From Acidimicrobiales bacterium (GTDB lineage: Bacteria; Actinomycetota; Acidimicrobiia; Acidimicrobiales; Ilumatobacteraceae): 6,603 nucleotides of DNA. Position 1 is the stretch's first letter. The number at the start of each line of letters is the position of its first letter. Below, one piece after another: positions 4,056-6,603 of this stretch. Position numbers and translations under genes: made by a program. The notes beneath the pieces were generated by a model. That model was given only the letters and a program-made list of their open reading frames with translations. It made no database searches and had not been told where the DNA came from. The stretch is taken from assembly GCA_030833305.1 (NCBI GenBank), contig JAURHL010000112.1:1-6603 (forward strand), written 5' to 3'.

Positions 4056-6603
4056 TCGTCGTCTCCGTCCGAGCGACGCATCGGAAGGCGTCGACGCCAT
4101 GCACCGTCGTACTGGCGCAGTGCTTCGGCGACCGCTCCGGCGGTGGGCACGAGCCCGATCTCGCCGACGCCCTTGATTCCGTATGGCGCGTTCGGCTCGG
4201 GCGATTCGACGAGGATCACCGTGATCGGGGGTACGTCCTTGGCCCGCAGGATGCCGAGTGAGCGCAGCGTCTTGGCCGTGGGAAAACCGGTGTCCGGGTC
4301 GGACGGGAAGTCCTCGGTCAGGGCGTATCCGAGTCCCATGTGCACACTGCCCTCGATCTGACCCTCGCACAACGTCGGGTTCACGGCGCGACCGACGTCG
4401 TGTGCCGCCACCACCTCCACGATGGACCCGTTCTCCGGGTCGATCGACACCAATTGGGCCGCGTAGCCGAACGTGGAGTGAATGGTGGGGTTCTCGACTT
4501 CTCCGAGTTTCTGAGTCCAGTCGACCCGATATTCGCCGTGGTAGTCGACGCCGACTCGACAACCATCGGCCCGAGCGGCCTCGCAGGCGGCCTTCACCGC
4601 GCCGGCGCCCATCAACGTTCCTCGTGAACCGGTCGTTTGTCCGAACCCGAGTTCCCGGGTGGTGTCGACGATCACACGAACGTCCTCGGGATCGATTCCG
4701 AGTTCCTCGACGGCGACCTGCAACGCGACCGTGTTGATGCCCTGCCCCATCTCGGTCCAACCATGTCGAACTTCGATGACGCCGTCGGCGCGGAAGTGGA
4801 TGACCGCGCCACTGACTTCCTTGAAACCATTACCGAGTCCGCTGTTCTTCAGACCGAGCCCCAGGCCGACGGCACGACCCATTTGCCGCGCCGCGTCGTA
4901 GTGGGGCTTGATCACGTCCAGACATTTTTCGGCTCCGAGGCAGCCGTCGTCCATGATCTGACCCGGCCCCCAGACGTGCCCGGGGCGAATGACGTTCCGC
5001 TTGCGTATGGTCCAACCATCGATGCCCACGCGATCGGCGAGGCGGTCGAGCACGCCCTCCATCGCGAACTGTGCCTGATTGGCCCCGAATCCACGGAATG
5101 CTCCGCAGACCGGATTGTTCGTGCGGGCCGCGATGGCTTCCACGTCGATGTTGCCGACCCGGTACGGGCCACTGGCGTGCCCGGCCATTCGCTCCAGAAC
5201 CTTCATGCCGACGCTGGCGTAGGCCCCACTGTCGCCCACCGCGCGCACTCGGAGAGCCGTGAGGTGTCCCTCGGCGTCACAGCCGGCGGTGTACTCCATG
5301 CGGATCGGGTGTCGTTTGGCGTGCATCAGGAAGGATTCCTCGCGCGACAAGGTGCATTTCACCGGTCGATCCAGCAGCCAGGCGGCCAACGCGGTGTGCG
5401 CTTGGTTGCTCATGTCCTCTTTCCCGCCGAACGCGCCGCCGTTGGTGACCAACTCGACCGTGACCCGAGAGTTATCGATGCCCAACACGCGGGCGATGTC
5501 GTTGCGGTCGTCCCACACGCCTTGACCCCCCGAATACACGTGAAGGGATCGTGCTCCACCGGTGCCAGCGGGCACGGCGACGGTGCTCTCGGGCTCCAGG
5601 AAGGCGTGTTCGATTCGTTGGGTCTCGAACGTCTCGGACACCACGTGGGCAGAAGTGGAGAGGGCGGCGTCGACGTCACCGCGGGCATAACGGCTGACGC
5701 TGAGCACGTTGTCGTTGGTTCCCCACACGGCGATCTCGGAGGATTCGATGGCAGCTCGCGCGTCGGTGATCGGTCGATGCACGACGTACTCGACGCGAAC
5801 GAGTTCGGCGGCGGCTCGGGCGGCCTGACGACTGTCGGCCACCACGACTGCCAAAACGTCGCCGGCGTAGCTGGTTCGTCCGCCCACCGGGATCATGACC
5901 GGCCAATCCTTGTGGATGAGCCCGACCTTCAATTCGGCCGGAATGTCGGCGGCGGTGAGGACCGCCACGACACCGGGCGACGATTGAGCCGCGCTGGTGT
6001 CGATGGAGACGATGTCGGCGCGTGTGTGGGCCGTCAGATGGAGGGCGGCGTGGAGCATCCCGGGGATGCGGATGTCGTCGACGTACCCTCGATCTCCGAG
6101 CGCCAGATCACGCGCCTCGTACTTCATGCCCGACGAGCCGACGCCCCCGGGTTGGGTCGCGACGAGGGGACGATTCAGGGCGACGGCTTCGATGGCGTCG
6201 AGCACCTTGACGTATCCGGTGCAGCGACAGAGATTGGCACCGAGATGCCTCGCCATGTCGTTCTTGGTCAGTCGATCACCCTTCTTGTCGACCTGACCCT
6301 TGGCCCTCATGATGATGCCCGGGATGCAAAAGCCGCACTGCAGCCCACCACAGGCGGCGAAGGCCTCGGCGTAACGATCACGCTCGGCGTCGTCGACACC
6401 CTCGAGCGTCACGATGGACTTTCCGGCCACCTTCTCCAGGGGCTGTTGGCAACTGACGACCGGTTTGCCGTCGATCATGACGGTGATTCCGAAGCCGACC
6501 GTATATTGGGAATCATCCACAACTGGCATGTCGAGGTTCATGTCCTCAAACTTGTGCAGAATGGCCTTGGCAATCGGGTGCGAGAACTTATTCTCGGCGG
6601 CCG
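4052..6603 (-). CDS. Molybdenum hydroxylase with fused [2Fe-2S] and molybdopterin domains (XdhD / Se-dependent xanthine dehydrogenase type); 5' end chimeric and open at window edge
   Basis: The enzyme should hydroxylate a purine or other N-heterocycle at a molybdenum site. Positions below count from ATG at 6541. Residues 29-118 are the second half of a ferredoxin-type domain plus the helical cluster domain, with QCGFCIPG at 68-75 and LCRCTG at 104-109. Residues 139-820 are a complete molybdopterin domain with GGQGVWDDR (338-346), GGAFGGKED (368-376), CGAFRGFGANQ (479-489), TEMGQGINT (596-604) and KGVGEIG (790-796), whose glutamate is the likely catalytic base. Fusion of both domains and segments such as HGEYRVDWT and CEGQIEGSVHMGLGYALTEDF resemble the TIGR03311-type and XdhD proteins. 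The gene is intact at the 3' end and overlaps the amidohydrolase by 4 bp. The N-terminus is abnormal: the first-cluster motif (CxxxxCxxC) is absent, and a P-type-ATPase-like sequence continues in frame to the edge without a stop. The real start lies outside or has been lost. Selenium dependence cannot be judged here. Confidence 0.88.
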   Translation of the reverse strand, partial: AAENKFSHPIAKAILHKFEDMNLDMPVVDDSQYTVGFGITVMIDGKPVVSCQQPLEKVAGKSIVTLEGVDDAERDRYAEAFAACGGLQCGFCIPGIIMRAKGQVDKKGDRLTKNDMARHLGANLCRCTGYVKVLDAIEAVALNRPLVATQPGGVGSSGMKYEARDLALGDRGYVDDIRIPGMLHAALHLTAHTRADIVSIDTSAAQSSPGVVAVLTAADIPAELKVGLIHKDWPVMIPVGGRTSYAGDVLAVVVADSRQAARAAAELVRVEYVVHRPITDARAAIESSEIAVWGTNDNVLSVSRYARGDVDAALSTSAHVVSETFETQRIEHAFLEPESTVAVPAGTGGARSLHVYSGGQGVWDDRNDIARVLGIDNSRVTVELVTNGGAFGGKEDMSNQAHTALAAWLLDRPVKCTLSREESFLMHAKRHPIRMEYTAGCDAEGHLTALRVRAVGDSGAYASVGMKVLERMAGHASGPYRVGNIDVEAIAARTNNPVCGAFRGFGANQAQFAMEGVLDRLADRVGIDGWTIRKRNVIRPGHVWGPGQIMDDGCLGAEKCLDVIKPHYDAARQMGRAVGLGLGLKNSGLGNGFKEVSGAVIHFRADGVIEVRHGWTEMGQGINTVALQVAVEELGIDPEDVRVIVDTTRELGFGQTTGSRGTLMGAGAVKAACEAARADGCRVGVDYHGEYRVDWTQKLGEVENPTIHSTFGYAAQLVSIDPENGSIVEVVAAHDVGRAVNPTLCEGQIEGSVHMGLGYALTEDFPSDPDTGFPTAKTLRSLGILRAKDVPPITVILVESPEPNAPYGIKGVGEIGLVPTAGAVAEALRQYDGAWRRRLPMRRSDGDDE
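6458..6603 (-). other. P-type (P1B heavy-metal) ATPase nucleotide-binding-domain fragment joined in frame to the hydroxylase
   Basis: Translated in the hydroxylase frame, the segment begins AAENKFSHPIAKAIL and continues through MPVVDDSQYTVGFGITVMI. The HP dipeptide followed by xAKAI, then a proline, an acidic stretch, G-x-G and a 'DGK' turn is the order seen in the ATP-binding domain of heavy-metal P-type ATPases. It is not a ferredoxin fold. By rough count, 6481-6603 is about 54% GC against about 60-64% elsewhere. The two families meet in TVMIDGKPV (6458-6484), which would fit either protein; after it, VSCQQPLEKVAG is clearly hydroxylase. A chimeric assembly or a true recombination are both possible. 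Confidence 0.75.

Noticed and set aside
4056..4760. Long upstream extension of the amidohydrolase reading frame (to 575 residues)
   Set aside because: The extra residues are arginine-rich and antisense-like in character, and overlap the well-conserved 3' half of the hydroxylase gene in another frame; similarity to amidohydrolases begins only at GTG 4055.
4052..6541. Selenocysteine (internal TGA recoding) in the selenium-dependent-type xanthine dehydrogenase
   Set aside because: The frame is continuous with no internal TGA; enzymes of this type carry labile selenium rather than encoded selenocysteine.
6539..6541. ATG at 6541 as the true start of the hydroxylase
   Set aside because: The frame is open upstream to the edge with P-type-ATPase-like sequence, and residues after this ATG are still ATPase-like, so it is not the native start of a ferredoxin domain.

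Overview
The window is GC-rich (roughly 60-64% by eye) and gene-dense. Short intergenic gaps, 4-bp stop/start overlaps, one start that looks leaderless and a luciferase-like (F420-type) oxidoreductase suggest a high-GC actinobacterium, perhaps of the Acidimicrobiia type. That assignment is inference; no rRNA, tRNA or taxonomic marker is present. No IS element, CRISPR array or RNA gene was seen.

Left part (1-1166, minus strand): a molybdenum-hydroxylase (xanthine dehydrogenase / CO-dehydrogenase-like) operon reads towards the left edge. It starts with the FAD-binding medium subunit (GTG at 1166), followed by the [2Fe-2S] small subunit through an ATGA overlap. The small subunit is cut by the window edge, and a molybdopterin large subunit may lie beyond it. 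A likely leaderless promoter and a 17-bp near-perfect palindrome lie directly upstream of the GTG.

Middle (about 1183-1977, plus strand): a phosphatidylcholine synthase gene is divergent from that operon and convergent with the genes to its right. It is a membrane-lipid gene with no obvious link to its neighbours.

Right part (2008-6603, minus strand): a second operon encodes a large molybdenum hydroxylase with a fused iron-sulfur domain (resembling XdhD and the 'selenium-dependent' xanthine dehydrogenases), then an SsnA-like amidohydrolase lacking its usual N-terminal segment, then a luciferase-like flavin/F420 oxidoreductase. Together they suggest hydroxylation, hydrolytic deamination or ring opening, and a flavin/F420-dependent redox step on a purine or related N-heterocycle. 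The substrate cannot be read from the sequence.

The most unusual point is the right edge. The hydroxylase reading frame runs without a stop to the edge, but its first residues are not ferredoxin-like. They resemble the nucleotide-binding domain of a heavy-metal P-type ATPase and replace the half of the [2Fe-2S] domain carrying the first cysteine cluster. The switch occurs in a short motif plausible in both families. It is either an assembly chimera or a real in-frame recombination, and should be settled before the 5' end of this gene is used.
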